DNA from: Echinimonas agarilytica
GTDB lineage: Bacteria; Pseudomonadota; Gammaproteobacteria; Enterobacterales; Neiellaceae
DNA: 64,000 bases
Reading direction: 5' to 3'
NCBI RefSeq assembly: GCF_023703465.1
Contig: NZ_JAMQGP010000003.1
Span: 62,001 to 126,000 of the forward strand
Made by a program: the position numbers and the translations under genes. The notes beneath the pieces are model-generated. The model was given only the letters and a program-made list of their open reading frames with translations. It did not search any database and had not been told where the DNA came from. Positions 49,782 through 59,027 of this stretch are shown here, one piece after another (positions within the stretch are counted from its first letter, which is position 1; every line of letters starts with the position of its first letter).

Positions 49782-49797
49782 TGAACAGGTCTGTTCA
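49782..49797. promoter_or_regulatory. TetR operator, copy 1
   Basis: TGAACAGGTCTGTTCA is a near-perfect palindrome (one central mismatch) in the divergent VOC/TetR region. Confidence 0.75.
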
Positions 49798-49812
49798 TTT
49801 TTTGTAGGTTAG

Positions 49813-49828
49813 TGAACAGATCTGTTCA
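49813..49828. promoter_or_regulatory. TetR operator, copy 2
   Basis: TGAACAGATCTGTTCA is a perfect 16-bp palindrome, 31 bases (three helical turns) from copy 1, so two dimers would bind the same face. Confidence 0.78.
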
Positions 49829-49880
49829 TGTCAAGCGAGTGCGTTATAATCAGTGAGCATTAAAAATTGAGGAAAGTTGC

Positions 49881-50435
49881 ATGGCGGATCAGGGTAAAAA
49901 GCAAGTGCTGATTGAAACAGCATTCGCATTGTTTAATGAGTTTGGTTTTCATGCTACCGGTATCGACACCATCATGCGCGAATCAGGTGTGTCTAAAACC
50001 ACGCTCTATAAATATTTTAGAACCAAAGATGAATTGATTTTAGCCGTACTCAAATATCGTCATGCTCAGCTTGAGCAGTCTTTACAGGGCGCCATAGACG
50101 ATGCAATCAGCCAGCAGCCTAATGCAGACTCGAGCGTTCACGCGCTGAGCGTATTCGACGGCTTAGCCGAATGGTTCAACAGTCCTCAGTTTTATGGTTG
50201 CAATTTCATCAATGCCAGCGCGGAATTTAGCCAACATAATCACCCGATTCATCAATATGCTGACTTTCACAAAAGATGGATTATGTCTTTTGTCGCTAAG
50301 GTGCTCGGCAAGGGACATGAATCGTTAGCGCAACAACTCTCGCTTCTCATGGACGGGGCTATCGTGGCTGCGCATGTGCGAGGAGATAAAAGCGCAGCTG
50401 AGACCGCTAAGGCAATTGCGCAAAAGTTGATTTAA
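49881..50435 (+). CDS. TetR-family transcriptional regulator
   Basis: A 184-residue TetR protein: N-terminal helix-turn-helix (residues about 10-55; HATGIDTIMRESGVSKTTLYKYFRTKDELI) and a helical ligand domain. It is divergent from the VOC protein and flanked by two matching palindromes, so it likely represses both genes. Confidence 0.85.
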   Translation: MADQGKKQVLIETAFALFNEFGFHATGIDTIMRESGVSKTTLYKYFRTKDELILAVLKYRHAQLEQSLQGAIDDAISQQPNADSSVHALSVFDGLAEWFNSPQFYGCNFINASAEFSQHNHPIHQYADFHKRWIMSFVAKVLGKGHESLAQQLSLLMDGAIVAAHVRGDKSAAETAKAIAQKLI

Positions 50436-50615
50436 TTTTACATCTGATATGGCTTCATCTTTATCCTGAACGCTGTTGTTTTAGCCATATTTTGAACTCA
50501 AAATAAACACTTGTTGAATGACTCTGCACGCCAATGATATTGCGGTTTACGCGTTGCTTAAGAGTTATGATATAAGATAGCCACATACTCCAAAACACGG
50601 ATGAAATAGGTCGCC

Positions 50616-53600
50616 ATGACAGGTTTGCTTCGCATTATATTAATTGATACCCACCTTCCGGGTGTGGTGGAACTAAAACTCAAAGGGCACACCAATATAT
50701 GCGGCACCAATGCTTCTGGTAAAACCACCTTACAGCGTTTACTTCCCGTGTTTTATGGCGAAGCGCCCAGTCGAGTGGTGCCCTCCACACGAGACAGCTT
50801 TCAGGCGTGGTACTTACCGCGAACATCGAGTTTCATTATTTATGAATACCAGCGTGCTGACGGCCAAATGTGCATGGCGGTGCTCACCAGTTCATCCACA
50901 GGGGTTGTTTACCGACTCATTCATAAAACTTTTGAAATGGATGACTTTGTTCGTGTAGATCTCACCGGAGAATCCAGCAGCATCCCTTTAGTTGAAATCA
51001 TTCGCAATTGTAAAAATGCGGGGGTGATGACAAGTAAAAAGCTTAACACCAAAGAGTTCAGGGCAGTGATTCAAAATGACCGAGTGGTCATGAACAGCAG
51101 CAGTGAGAAGCGCAACCTAATTTCAGATGCTCGCTTTTTTAGTGTTTGCGAGTCTGGCCACAACCTGCGGCATATCGAAAAGTTAATTAAGGCGGTGCAC
51201 TCCAAAGAAGGCAAAATGGAAACCATTAAAGCCATGATTGCCGCGATCTTAGAAGAAGAAGGCGTCAGCACTCCCAATTCTCGTATCAGCCGCGCGAAAG
51301 TCGATGAATGGATTAAAGAATGTCAGCTCATTGCTGAATTCGATGGTTTACGTCCTCAGTTTAAGGCTCTGCAGCAATCTGATATTCAACTGCAGCAGAC
51401 CGAACAACGTCTGTCTGATTTGGCATTTTCATTAAATTTGGATGTAAGCCAATTGAACCAAATGCTGACCCAAGATGAAGACGCTTTATCAACCCTAAAA
51501 GCCACATTGCAGCAAGTCACAGAAGACTGGGAACAGGCGCGAGAGCAGTTACAAGAGGCGTTGTCGAGTGCACAAGGTGACGTTCAAAGCAGCGAGCAGC
51601 GACTCGACCAAATTGAATTGGAATTCGATGACTGGATGGACAAAGACATTGAAACCCACCGAGACAACATTGAAAAGCTCCCGCAATGGCAGAGCGATGT
51701 GGATGCAGCGCAACAAACACACGCTTTGTTAACAGAGCAACACCAAGATATTGAAGCCGCTTACAACCGTCAGTTGGCTGAAATAGAAGAGCGTCACAAC
51801 AAAGAGCAATCGGCGCAAAATAAGCAACGCAGCACGCTTAATGATGCGTTGCACCGCAACCAACTCAATGCAAAGTCGGATCTGCAAGAGCTGCAGCAAC
51901 AACAACAACTCGACCGACAACAAGTGCAAGACGATTTTGCCCGCCAAGCACAAGATATTCAGCTTCAACTGTCGGAGCTGACCACCAAGTTGAGTCACGC
52001 GAGCTTTACTGAGCAAGAGCTAGGTGCTCAGAACTTGATTGAAGCAGCGCTGGATGAAGCCGTACAGCAAGAAGACTACAGTCGCGAAGCATTGCATCAG
52101 CAACAAAAGCTGCAGGCAGAACTAAAACGTGAACAAGACCAGCTCAATGAACAGCTCACATCTGCGCGTCAGCGAGTGGCCAAATGTGTTCAGCACGTAG
52201 AGAATATTGAGACGCTATTGTATCCCGCTGAAAATACCTTGCTCGGTTTTTTACGGACCCAACATCAAGGTTGGGAGCACTATGTGGGCAAGGTCATTCA
52301 TCCCGATTTGCTGATTCGTACTGATCTTAATCCGCGTGTCATTGAAGACGCTTCCACAACGCCATCATTGTATGGATTGCGGCTCGATACTGATGCCATT
52401 GAAGTACCTGAGATGGTGCAAACAGAAGCTCAATTGCAGCTTCGACTAACCCAAGCGCACGATGATCATCAAGCAGAGCTCAATGCGCAGCAGCAACTAG
52501 AAGCTGAGCTGGGTAGATTCAATCAGCAACTCAGAGACAAAGAGAAACTGCTCACATCATTGCAATCACAATTAGCAATTGCCGGTCAGTCTCGTCAACG
52601 CATGCTAGATGAAAAACGTCAGCTCATTGCTGAGCATCGGCAGGCGCTGAGTGCACGAAAAACAGAGCAACAAAAGCGAGTGGATGAAGCCAAACAAGCG
52701 TTGCAAAAGCTCGCCAGTCGTAAAGCTGATGCATTAGAACAGGTTGATGATCAGGCGCAGGATGCATTGATTGAGAAAAAAGCGCATTGGGAACAAATTA
52801 CCGGTGATTATGAGGCGCAAATTGAAACGCTTGATGAGCAAATTAAACAAGCTCATACAGCCTACCGACAAAGTCGCAAAGAATCTGAAAAATGGCTCAA
52901 GGATCAGTTAGCTGAGCGAGACGTTGATGTTGATAAAATTAGTGAGCTGAAACAGAAGATTAGAGACTTAAAGTCTCGTATTGAGGTGACTCATCGTCAT
53001 CGAGATGCGGTGTTGGATTACAAGCGTTGGCATCAGTTGGTATTCACTAACGAGAAGAACCAGTTTCAGCAGAAACTTACCGATGCACGTCAAAAAAGCG
53101 GAACCACCCAGCGTGCATTGGATGAAAAACGGCAACAATTTAAGCAGCATCAACAGGCGCACAAAGAACAGATCAGCTCTCTGGACAGAAGCATTGGAGT
53201 AACCAAAGAAGTTGTGCGGAATATTCAGTCACAGTTAAAGCAACTTGCCTTGTTGGATTTAGCCAAAAGTACGGGCTCTGAAATTCAAGGTTCGCCGGCT
53301 CAGCGCGCAAGTGAGTGCCAACAATTAATTGAGCAGCAAGCCAAGCTATTGAGCCAAGTCGAGCAACACATTCGCTATTTCGACAATAGCATTGGCCAAA
53401 AAGCCGGCACTAGCTTGTCGGATATTTGGGAGCAAAGTCGAAGCGAATGCATGGTCGACAATGGGCTTGGAGTGATGCTGCCAGATGCGCGTCGCATGGT
53501 GACACATCTAGACCAACTACTGAATGTCATTGTGCCGCAAAAGATCGAAGGCCTAAGAACCCTCGGGCGTAATTTTGGCAATGATTTAAGCCAGTACTAT

Positions 53601-54308
53601 CATATTTTGTCAGACATCGATAAACGCATTGCACAGCAAAGCCGGCGTATTAGCAAAGAGGTTGACGAGGAGTTATTCCTCGATGGCGTATCAGAGTCTT
53701 CGGTTAAAATTAGAAGTCGCATTAGTGAACTTGAGTTTTGGCCAGAGCTTCAACGTTTTAATCAGCTCCATCAACATTGGCTGCAACAAGAGAGCCAAAT
53801 ACTGCCAGATGAAGACTATGCACATGCAATGCGCACCGTGCTCGACATACTAGGCAGAGCTGTATTGCAAGGCGGGATAAGCCAATTGTTAGACATTGAA
53901 TTGCACTTGAAAGAGGGGGCCAGTCATTTGGTGATTCGAACCGACAAACAGCTCAATGAATCCTCCAGTCATGGCATGGCGTATTTAATTCTGTGTAAGT
54001 TCTTACTTGCTTTCACACGTCTACTCAGAGGCGACTCGAAAGCCACTATCCATTGGCCAATTGATGAAATTGGCACTTTGGCAAATCACAACGTGGCGAA
54101 GATTTTCGATGCCTGTGCAAACAACCAAATTACGGTACTTGGTGCGTTTCCGAACCCAGATTCCGAAGTGCTCAATCTATTCGAGAATCGCTATCTGATC
54201 GACAAAGAAAAGCGACGTCTGCAAATTGTGCAGCCGAAGCTCAGTGCCATTAGTCAGCGTATTCAACAAGCGGCACAGGCGGGTAGCTCTAAGGAGGTGG
54301 CATCATGA
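50616..54308 (+). CDS. MukB/MksB-like SMC ATPase (JetC-like)
   Basis: A 1230-residue condensin-like ATPase. The N-terminal head has Walker A GTNASGKT (residues 30-37, Lys36) and starts with a short strand typical of MukB/MksB. A long coiled coil full of Gln, Glu and Lys fills about residues 230-1000, with a central hinge-like non-coil near 540-610. The C-terminal head has Walker B with IHWPIDEIG (Asp1150-Glu1151) preceded by a GMAYLILCKFLL segment that stands for the signature helix. It is the first of four overlapping genes; the others resemble the accessory proteins and nuclease of Wadjet/MksBEFG. The closest match could be a chromosomal Mks condensin instead of a defence ATPase. Confidence 0.82.
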   Translation: MTGLLRIILIDTHLPGVVELKLKGHTNICGTNASGKTTLQRLLPVFYGEAPSRVVPSTRDSFQAWYLPRTSSFIIYEYQRADGQMCMAVLTSSSTGVVYRLIHKTFEMDDFVRVDLTGESSSIPLVEIIRNCKNAGVMTSKKLNTKEFRAVIQNDRVVMNSSSEKRNLISDARFFSVCESGHNLRHIEKLIKAVHSKEGKMETIKAMIAAILEEEGVSTPNSRISRAKVDEWIKECQLIAEFDGLRPQFKALQQSDIQLQQTEQRLSDLAFSLNLDVSQLNQMLTQDEDALSTLKATLQQVTEDWEQAREQLQEALSSAQGDVQSSEQRLDQIELEFDDWMDKDIETHRDNIEKLPQWQSDVDAAQQTHALLTEQHQDIEAAYNRQLAEIEERHNKEQSAQNKQRSTLNDALHRNQLNAKSDLQELQQQQQLDRQQVQDDFARQAQDIQLQLSELTTKLSHASFTEQELGAQNLIEAALDEAVQQEDYSREALHQQQKLQAELKREQDQLNEQLTSARQRVAKCVQHVENIETLLYPAENTLLGFLRTQHQGWEHYVGKVIHPDLLIRTDLNPRVIEDASTTPSLYGLRLDTDAIEVPEMVQTEAQLQLRLTQAHDDHQAELNAQQQLEAELGRFNQQLRDKEKLLTSLQSQLAIAGQSRQRMLDEKRQLIAEHRQALSARKTEQQKRVDEAKQALQKLASRKADALEQVDDQAQDALIEKKAHWEQITGDYEAQIETLDEQIKQAHTAYRQSRKESEKWLKDQLAERDVDVDKISELKQKIRDLKSRIEVTHRHRDAVLDYKRWHQLVFTNEKNQFQQKLTDARQKSGTTQRALDEKRQQFKQHQQAHKEQISSLDRSIGVTKEVVRNIQSQLKQLALLDLAKSTGSEIQGSPAQRASECQQLIEQQAKLLSQVEQHIRYFDNSIGQKAGTSLSDIWEQSRSECMVDNGLGVMLPDARRMVTHLDQLLNVIVPQKIEGLRTLGRNFGNDLSQYYHILSDIDKRIAQQSRRISKEVDEELFLDGVSESSVKIRSRISELEFWPELQRFNQLHQHWLQQESQILPDEDYAHAMRTVLDILGRAVLQGGISQLLDIELHLKEGASHLVIRTDKQLNESSSHGMAYLILCKFLLAFTRLLRGDSKATIHWPIDEIGTLANHNVAKIFDACANNQITVLGAFPNPDSEVLNLFENRYLIDKEKRRLQIVQPKLSAISQRIQQAAQAGSSKEVAS

Positions 54309-54940
54309 TGAGCGAAAAAGGTCGTGTATTAGAACGTTTGTTGTCAGGACATTTTATTTGTCAAACCACAGACGAAGAAGGCTATCGGTTCTTAATGGTC
54401 GACGCGAATGCAGAAGCCATTGAATCAAATTTGAGCCTGCTCAACCGAACTCTCACAAAAGTGGCTGATAACGATGTGTTCTTTTGCGCTTATCAAGCCA
54501 TCGGAGACACCGAACGACGACACCTCACCGCACAGTTTAAAGAAACCGCCAATAGCCTTCTCCCTTTGGTGGAGTGGCTGGTACTAGTGCAAGAGGCCAC
54601 AGGGCAAAATGCGCCGCTGAGTGAGGGCTGTGTGGTGCGGTTAAATGAATTGCAAACCATTATTGAAGATACCCCTGCTTTTACTGAGCAGTTGGCAAAA
54701 ATCTCTCATTATCCGTTGTTTAATTCATCGAGTAATGTGGTTGATGCGCAACTCAAGTTAGTGTTTAAACGCTTAACTGAAACAGGATATCTGCTTCGTC
54801 CAAACCCTGATAAGTTGATATATGTGGCAACGGGTAAAATTGATTATGTTTTTGAGGTTATAAAATTTATTGGTGAAAGCGAAAACTTAGCGCTGACCGA
54901 GCAGGCCGAAGATGCCATTAAACAAGGTGAGTTGTTATGA
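54305..54940 (+). CDS. MksE/JetB-like small accessory subunit
   Basis: A 211-residue protein that reads as winged-helix folds (ERLLSGHFICQTTDEEGYRFL at the start; RLTETGYLLRPNPDKLIYVA as a wing region). Size and place (between the SMC-type ATPase and the kleisin-like gene, overlapping both with ATGA) match MksE/JetB. Homology is inferred from context and shape rather than a signature motif. Confidence 0.7.
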   Translation: MMSEKGRVLERLLSGHFICQTTDEEGYRFLMVDANAEAIESNLSLLNRTLTKVADNDVFFCAYQAIGDTERRHLTAQFKETANSLLPLVEWLVLVQEATGQNAPLSEGCVVRLNELQTIIEDTPAFTEQLAKISHYPLFNSSSNVVDAQLKLVFKRLTETGYLLRPNPDKLIYVATGKIDYVFEVIKFIGESENLALTEQAEDAIKQGELL

Positions 54941-56157
54941 GCCAACCGTTGCATGCGGCGGGCGTGAAACTGCTCAAAGCACTCAGCAATCATTCCGATA
55001 TCATCATGAAAGCTTATCTTTCCGGTCATATCAGTGAGATTGAGCATTCGCCTCAAGTGATTGAAAATCTCATTCAGCTCGGCGTTTTGTGGCGGCCAGA
55101 GCCAAGCGAAGATCTGCGCTTAAGGCGCGCAGTTCGTGCCATGCTGGAAAGCAGTTTACGTGACGACCGCAACCGTCAGGTCGATGCGAATATTGGCTCT
55201 CGTTTAAGCATGATCAAAACGTTAGCTGAACACTACAAGGAAGCCCTTCATCATCACAAATTCACAGACGCAGAAGTTCACCTAGAAGAGCTCACCGAAC
55301 AAACCTACGGTTTGGCCGAAACGCTTAAAAGTAGTGTGCGTAGTTTGTGGAATAGGATTCATAATGAATTTGGTTATGTGGCATCGGTCAAAGCCAAAAT
55401 TCGAGAAAATCAGCTGGCACAAAGCCAAGTGACCGACATGCTGAATCAGCTCGAAATGCTCGACTTTGAAGAACTAACGGAAATTGCAGGTGGTAACCGT
55501 GAATTACGGCGTTTGCTGGTAAATGCATTGCATCGCAGTCACAGCGATATTTCGCTTGAATTAAGCACAGTTCAGAGCCGACTGATCGAGCTTTTGGGAC
55601 AATTTCGTGAGTATTTAGGGCGATCACAATTGTTAAAAGGCTTTGCCCTGCACATGGCGCAAAAGCCTGATTACAAACCCAGAGAGTATTCGCAGAGCCA
55701 TCAGGTGCCCAGTTTATTCAATCGTCCAAGCCCGATGCTCAAGCCTGCACAGGCGAATGTGAATAACAGTACGCATGAGCTTGAGCTGCAAACTATTGTG
55801 GCGCGCTTGAAACAAGTGACGCACAACCTAGACCATCAAGACAGTAGCCCCCTTGCGCAAACCTTTGTATTGGAACCGCAAGCTTCAATTGCGCTCGACG
55901 CCGAGCCGCTTAAAGCTGCGGTAGAAGATTACTTCTGCCAAGTAATCGATGGTCAAGTGCTCATCTCGGCATTGAGTTACCATCAGCAACAACAGCTGCC
56001 GTTTGAGCAGGAAGTGTGGATTTATGCCGTGATGGGTGGTTTCCAAGGCTTATCAGCAGAAGAACAACATTTTTTTGAAATGGGAACGCAAGGCCATCCC
56101 CATGCCCAGTTTAACGGCAATTATATTATTGAAGATGTGCATCTAGGTCTGCGCTAA
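54937..56157 (+). CDS. MksF/JetA-like kleisin subunit
   Basis: A 406-residue, mostly helical protein with a winged-helix-like N-terminus (LLKALSNHSDIIMKAYLSGH, LIQLGVLWRPEPSEDLRLRRAVRAML) and further helical segments. It resembles kleisin-type MksF/JetA in length and in the operon. It overlaps the E-like gene by 4 bases and the G-like gene by 1. Confidence 0.68.
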   Translation: MSQPLHAAGVKLLKALSNHSDIIMKAYLSGHISEIEHSPQVIENLIQLGVLWRPEPSEDLRLRRAVRAMLESSLRDDRNRQVDANIGSRLSMIKTLAEHYKEALHHHKFTDAEVHLEELTEQTYGLAETLKSSVRSLWNRIHNEFGYVASVKAKIRENQLAQSQVTDMLNQLEMLDFEELTEIAGGNRELRRLLVNALHRSHSDISLELSTVQSRLIELLGQFREYLGRSQLLKGFALHMAQKPDYKPREYSQSHQVPSLFNRPSPMLKPAQANVNNSTHELELQTIVARLKQVTHNLDHQDSSPLAQTFVLEPQASIALDAEPLKAAVEDYFCQVIDGQVLISALSYHQQQQLPFEQEVWIYAVMGGFQGLSAEEQHFFEMGTQGHPHAQFNGNYIIEDVHLGLR

Positions 56158-56990
56158 TGAAAGCGCCACTTGCTGACTTAACACGTTTTTTTAATTCGCC
56201 TAACCGGAGGATTAAAGTCGGCACTCGCCTTTACCAGTGGTTAGAGCAACAAGATTACCTTGGTGGGCATGAGGGCTTGCATCAGATTGAGTTAACACAC
56301 CTACAAAAACAGGCACTTAAAAGTCAAATCGAAGCGGCTCTAAATTTATCCTTTGCAGAAGTGGAACAATTCCAAACGCGCTCCGACTTTGGGCGCACGC
56401 GTATTCATAAATCAGCCCCCATTCAGCCTGAACAACACTATGTGATTGTGAAGTCGGTTTCACGTCCCTTGCTCGAATTTGGTCATGGCAGAACTCTGCC
56501 ACAAGGACAATCACTAAGAGTTGATGTGACCACACTGAATAAGGGGGAACTGAAGGCTGTGGTTGTTGTTGAAAACCTCGATAGTTTTGATGAGTTTCAT
56601 CGATTTAATCTGCCGGCCGTTGTTCATCATGCGCTGATTGTATTTCGTGGTTACAACAACGAATCGAAAGGAACAAAGGCTTTGTTATGCGCTGTAAGCG
56701 AGCATGTTCCGGTGATCGCAGCTTATGATCTCGACCCCGCAGGGCTTTGCATGGCTCAACAGAATCGCTGTATTAGCCATGTTTTGATGCCCTCAGTGGG
56801 CAATAGTCAAACGCTAACATCAGATTTAGAGGAATTTAAAAAGCAAAGTGCCCAAGCTCAAAAATTATCTCAGCTCAATTTTGGCAAAGCGCAACCTCTT
56901 GCTGAGAATGTATATCAAAACAAGTTAGCGATCATGCAGCAGGGGATGCTGGCTTCTGGCGTTCCATTGGAAGTTTTTGAATTAAATTAA
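56157..56990 (+). CDS. TOPRIM-domain nuclease-like protein (JetD/MksG-like)
   Basis: A 277-residue protein. The C-terminal half has a TOPRIM fold: the acidic Glu139 in VVVVENLDSF and the metal-binding Asp191-x-Asp193 in AYDLDPAG. The N-terminal half is a DNA-binding-like helical domain (LTRFFNSPNRRIKVGTRLYQWLEQQ). JetD/MksG of Wadjet is the plasmid-cleaving nuclease with the same arrangement but usually longer (about 380-400). The start overlaps the F-like stop. Cleavage is inferred, not shown. Confidence 0.75.
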   Translation: MKAPLADLTRFFNSPNRRIKVGTRLYQWLEQQDYLGGHEGLHQIELTHLQKQALKSQIEAALNLSFAEVEQFQTRSDFGRTRIHKSAPIQPEQHYVIVKSVSRPLLEFGHGRTLPQGQSLRVDVTTLNKGELKAVVVVENLDSFDEFHRFNLPAVVHHALIVFRGYNNESKGTKALLCAVSEHVPVIAAYDLDPAGLCMAQQNRCISHVLMPSVGNSQTLTSDLEEFKKQSAQAQKLSQLNFGKAQPLAENVYQNKLAIMQQGMLASGVPLEVFELN

Positions 56991-57124
56991 CCGATTACAA
57001 CGAACCAACCCTTTTTCGGGGTGTCAATTTTAGTGTCGCTCATTTTAGGGATGCGACTACATTAGTTATATTAATGTTCGTTGCGTGTTGTAGCAGGCTG
57101 AACTCTCAATTAAGTAGATATTGC

Positions 57125-58849
57125 ATGAAAAAAAGCATTAAGTCCCGTTCAATGGTTGCGATCATGTCAATGTATTTCGCGCTATTGACGCCTCACTTCC
57201 TTGCTGCACAAGAGCAAGCCTTACTCAATGAAAATGAAGATATAACGCCTACTTTTGCCAGAGAAACTTCCCACGAAAACTTACCCGATGCAGATTTAAT
57301 CACGGATGTTGAGATAGGATCGGCTGAATTAGTGGGAGAGGCTGTTGAGGCCGAATCTTCTCAAGGTTTGCCGGTAGCGGATTCAGCCGCGTATCCGCAA
57401 CTACAATCAGCAAATAACGAAGCTGTAGAGCCTGAGTGGGGCAATTTGGAATTACTGGGCGGTAGCGTTGCCCCCGGCACTGAACAAGCTTTGGGTTGGT
57501 TCTCAGGCCATTTACCGGGGGGCTTTCAAATGGCCACGCCGGTTGTCATTGTTCATGGTAGCGAGCCCGGTCCGCGTATCTGTCTCACCGCTGCGCTGCA
57601 TGGTGATGAGGTGAATGGTGTTGAGATTGCTCGACGAGTGGTGCAAAACATTGATCCAGCTCAACTAAAAGGTAGCATTATTTCTGTTCCCGTGGTCAAC
57701 ATGGATGGATTGTGGCGAAAAGATCGGTACATGTCCGACAGACGCGACTTAAATCGAGCATTTCCCGGCTCACCCAATGGCACCACGGCTGCACAGGTCG
57801 CTTACAGTCTCTTTAACAACATCGTGAAGCACTGTGACAGCTTAATCGATTTGCATTCGGGATCGATGTATCGCGAGAATCTACCGCAACTCAGAGCCGA
57901 CTTAACCACGACTGCGGTGGCTGATATGGCCAGTGAATTTGGCGAAATTGCAGTGCTTCAAAGCCTTGCTCCGCTGGGCAGCTTGCGAGGCTCTGCTACG
58001 GCAGCGGGGATCCCTACTGTGGTGATGGAAGTGGGCGGGCCATTTACGTTGGACGTGGGTATGGTTGAAATTAGCGTGAAGAGTGTTAGGAGCTACCTTG
58101 CATCCCAGGGCATGATCAAGCGTTCGTACTTTTGGTCTAAACCGCAACCCATCTTTTACGAGTCGAAGTGGGTGCGCTCTAGGCAAGGTGGAATTCTGAT
58201 CAATGAAGTCGAGCTGGGAGAGAAGCCCCGCAAAGGAAAGTTGCTTGGCGTCGTTCGAAATCCGATTACAGATTCGGTGGAAGAAATTCGAGCGCCGTTT
58301 GATGCGGTAGTACTTGGCAGGGCACAAAATCAATTTGTCAGCGCAGGTTATGCCGTGTACAACCTAGGGAAACGCAGTACCTTTGAAGATCTAGAGCAAA
58401 AAGGTGAAGTGGTTAAGAAAAGTGTTGCTAGGAAAAATGCTCAAGAACTGGGGCTGAATGATGGCATCGTACCTCCTGAAGCGAATGTTCAACCAGAAGA
58501 GCCTCCACTTCCTTCCGAGCAAATAATAGATGAACAGAATCCGGAAATTGAACCTGTGCATCAGGCTACTGAAAGCGGCTCGGTCATGAGAGAAACAAGG
58601 AATAATCAGGCTGCCGAGGAGGCCGTATCGAAGGTTAAAATCGAGCTAAACACCGTCCCCACAGAACAACACGCGTTATCAACAGAAATCAGCCTAGAGT
58701 TAGCGCCAAGCCAACAAGTAGCGAATCCGGGAGATATTAAGTTGTCTGAAAATATTGTGAACCAGGAGTCACCTGAAGGAACATCTGATTCGCAACGGTC
58801 GACGCCAGAGCAAAGCTCGATGGACGATTTGAGTGAGGACGAGCATTAG
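57125..58849 (+). CDS. Exported AstE/aspartoacylase-type zinc hydrolase with long acidic tail
   Basis: A 574-residue protein: an N-terminal signal-like stretch (MKKSIKSRSMVAIMSMYFALL), an acidic spacer of about 100 residues, a succinylglutamate desuccinylase/aspartoacylase core (about 120-400), and a Glu/Gln-rich tail of about 150 residues. Zinc ligands are in LTAALHGDEVNGVEIARR (His-x-x-Glu) and LIDLHSGS (His); VVMEVGGPF holds the catalytic Glu. The DRRDLNRAFPG motif is typical. The start at 57125 begins at the signal peptide. Predicted to act in the periplasm or outside; substrate unknown. Confidence 0.78.
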   Translation: MKKSIKSRSMVAIMSMYFALLTPHFLAAQEQALLNENEDITPTFARETSHENLPDADLITDVEIGSAELVGEAVEAESSQGLPVADSAAYPQLQSANNEAVEPEWGNLELLGGSVAPGTEQALGWFSGHLPGGFQMATPVVIVHGSEPGPRICLTAALHGDEVNGVEIARRVVQNIDPAQLKGSIISVPVVNMDGLWRKDRYMSDRRDLNRAFPGSPNGTTAAQVAYSLFNNIVKHCDSLIDLHSGSMYRENLPQLRADLTTTAVADMASEFGEIAVLQSLAPLGSLRGSATAAGIPTVVMEVGGPFTLDVGMVEISVKSVRSYLASQGMIKRSYFWSKPQPIFYESKWVRSRQGGILINEVELGEKPRKGKLLGVVRNPITDSVEEIRAPFDAVVLGRAQNQFVSAGYAVYNLGKRSTFEDLEQKGEVVKKSVARKNAQELGLNDGIVPPEANVQPEEPPLPSEQIIDEQNPEIEPVHQATESGSVMRETRNNQAAEEAVSKVKIELNTVPTEQHALSTEISLELAPSQQVANPGDIKLSENIVNQESPEGTSDSQRSTPEQSSMDDLSEDEH

Positions 58850-59027
58850 CAAGTTATCAGTACGAACACCAGTGGACGCTCGCTAAATTAAATAAATTAT
58901 ATATTTATTATTAATTTAATAGGCCTGTTCTCGTTTTTGTCTATAGTTATATGACTGAGGATTGCAGGGATCAACTTGCGATGCTTTGTTGTGGGTGTGT
59001 TGTTTGTATTTAACAAAGAGAAAAGAT

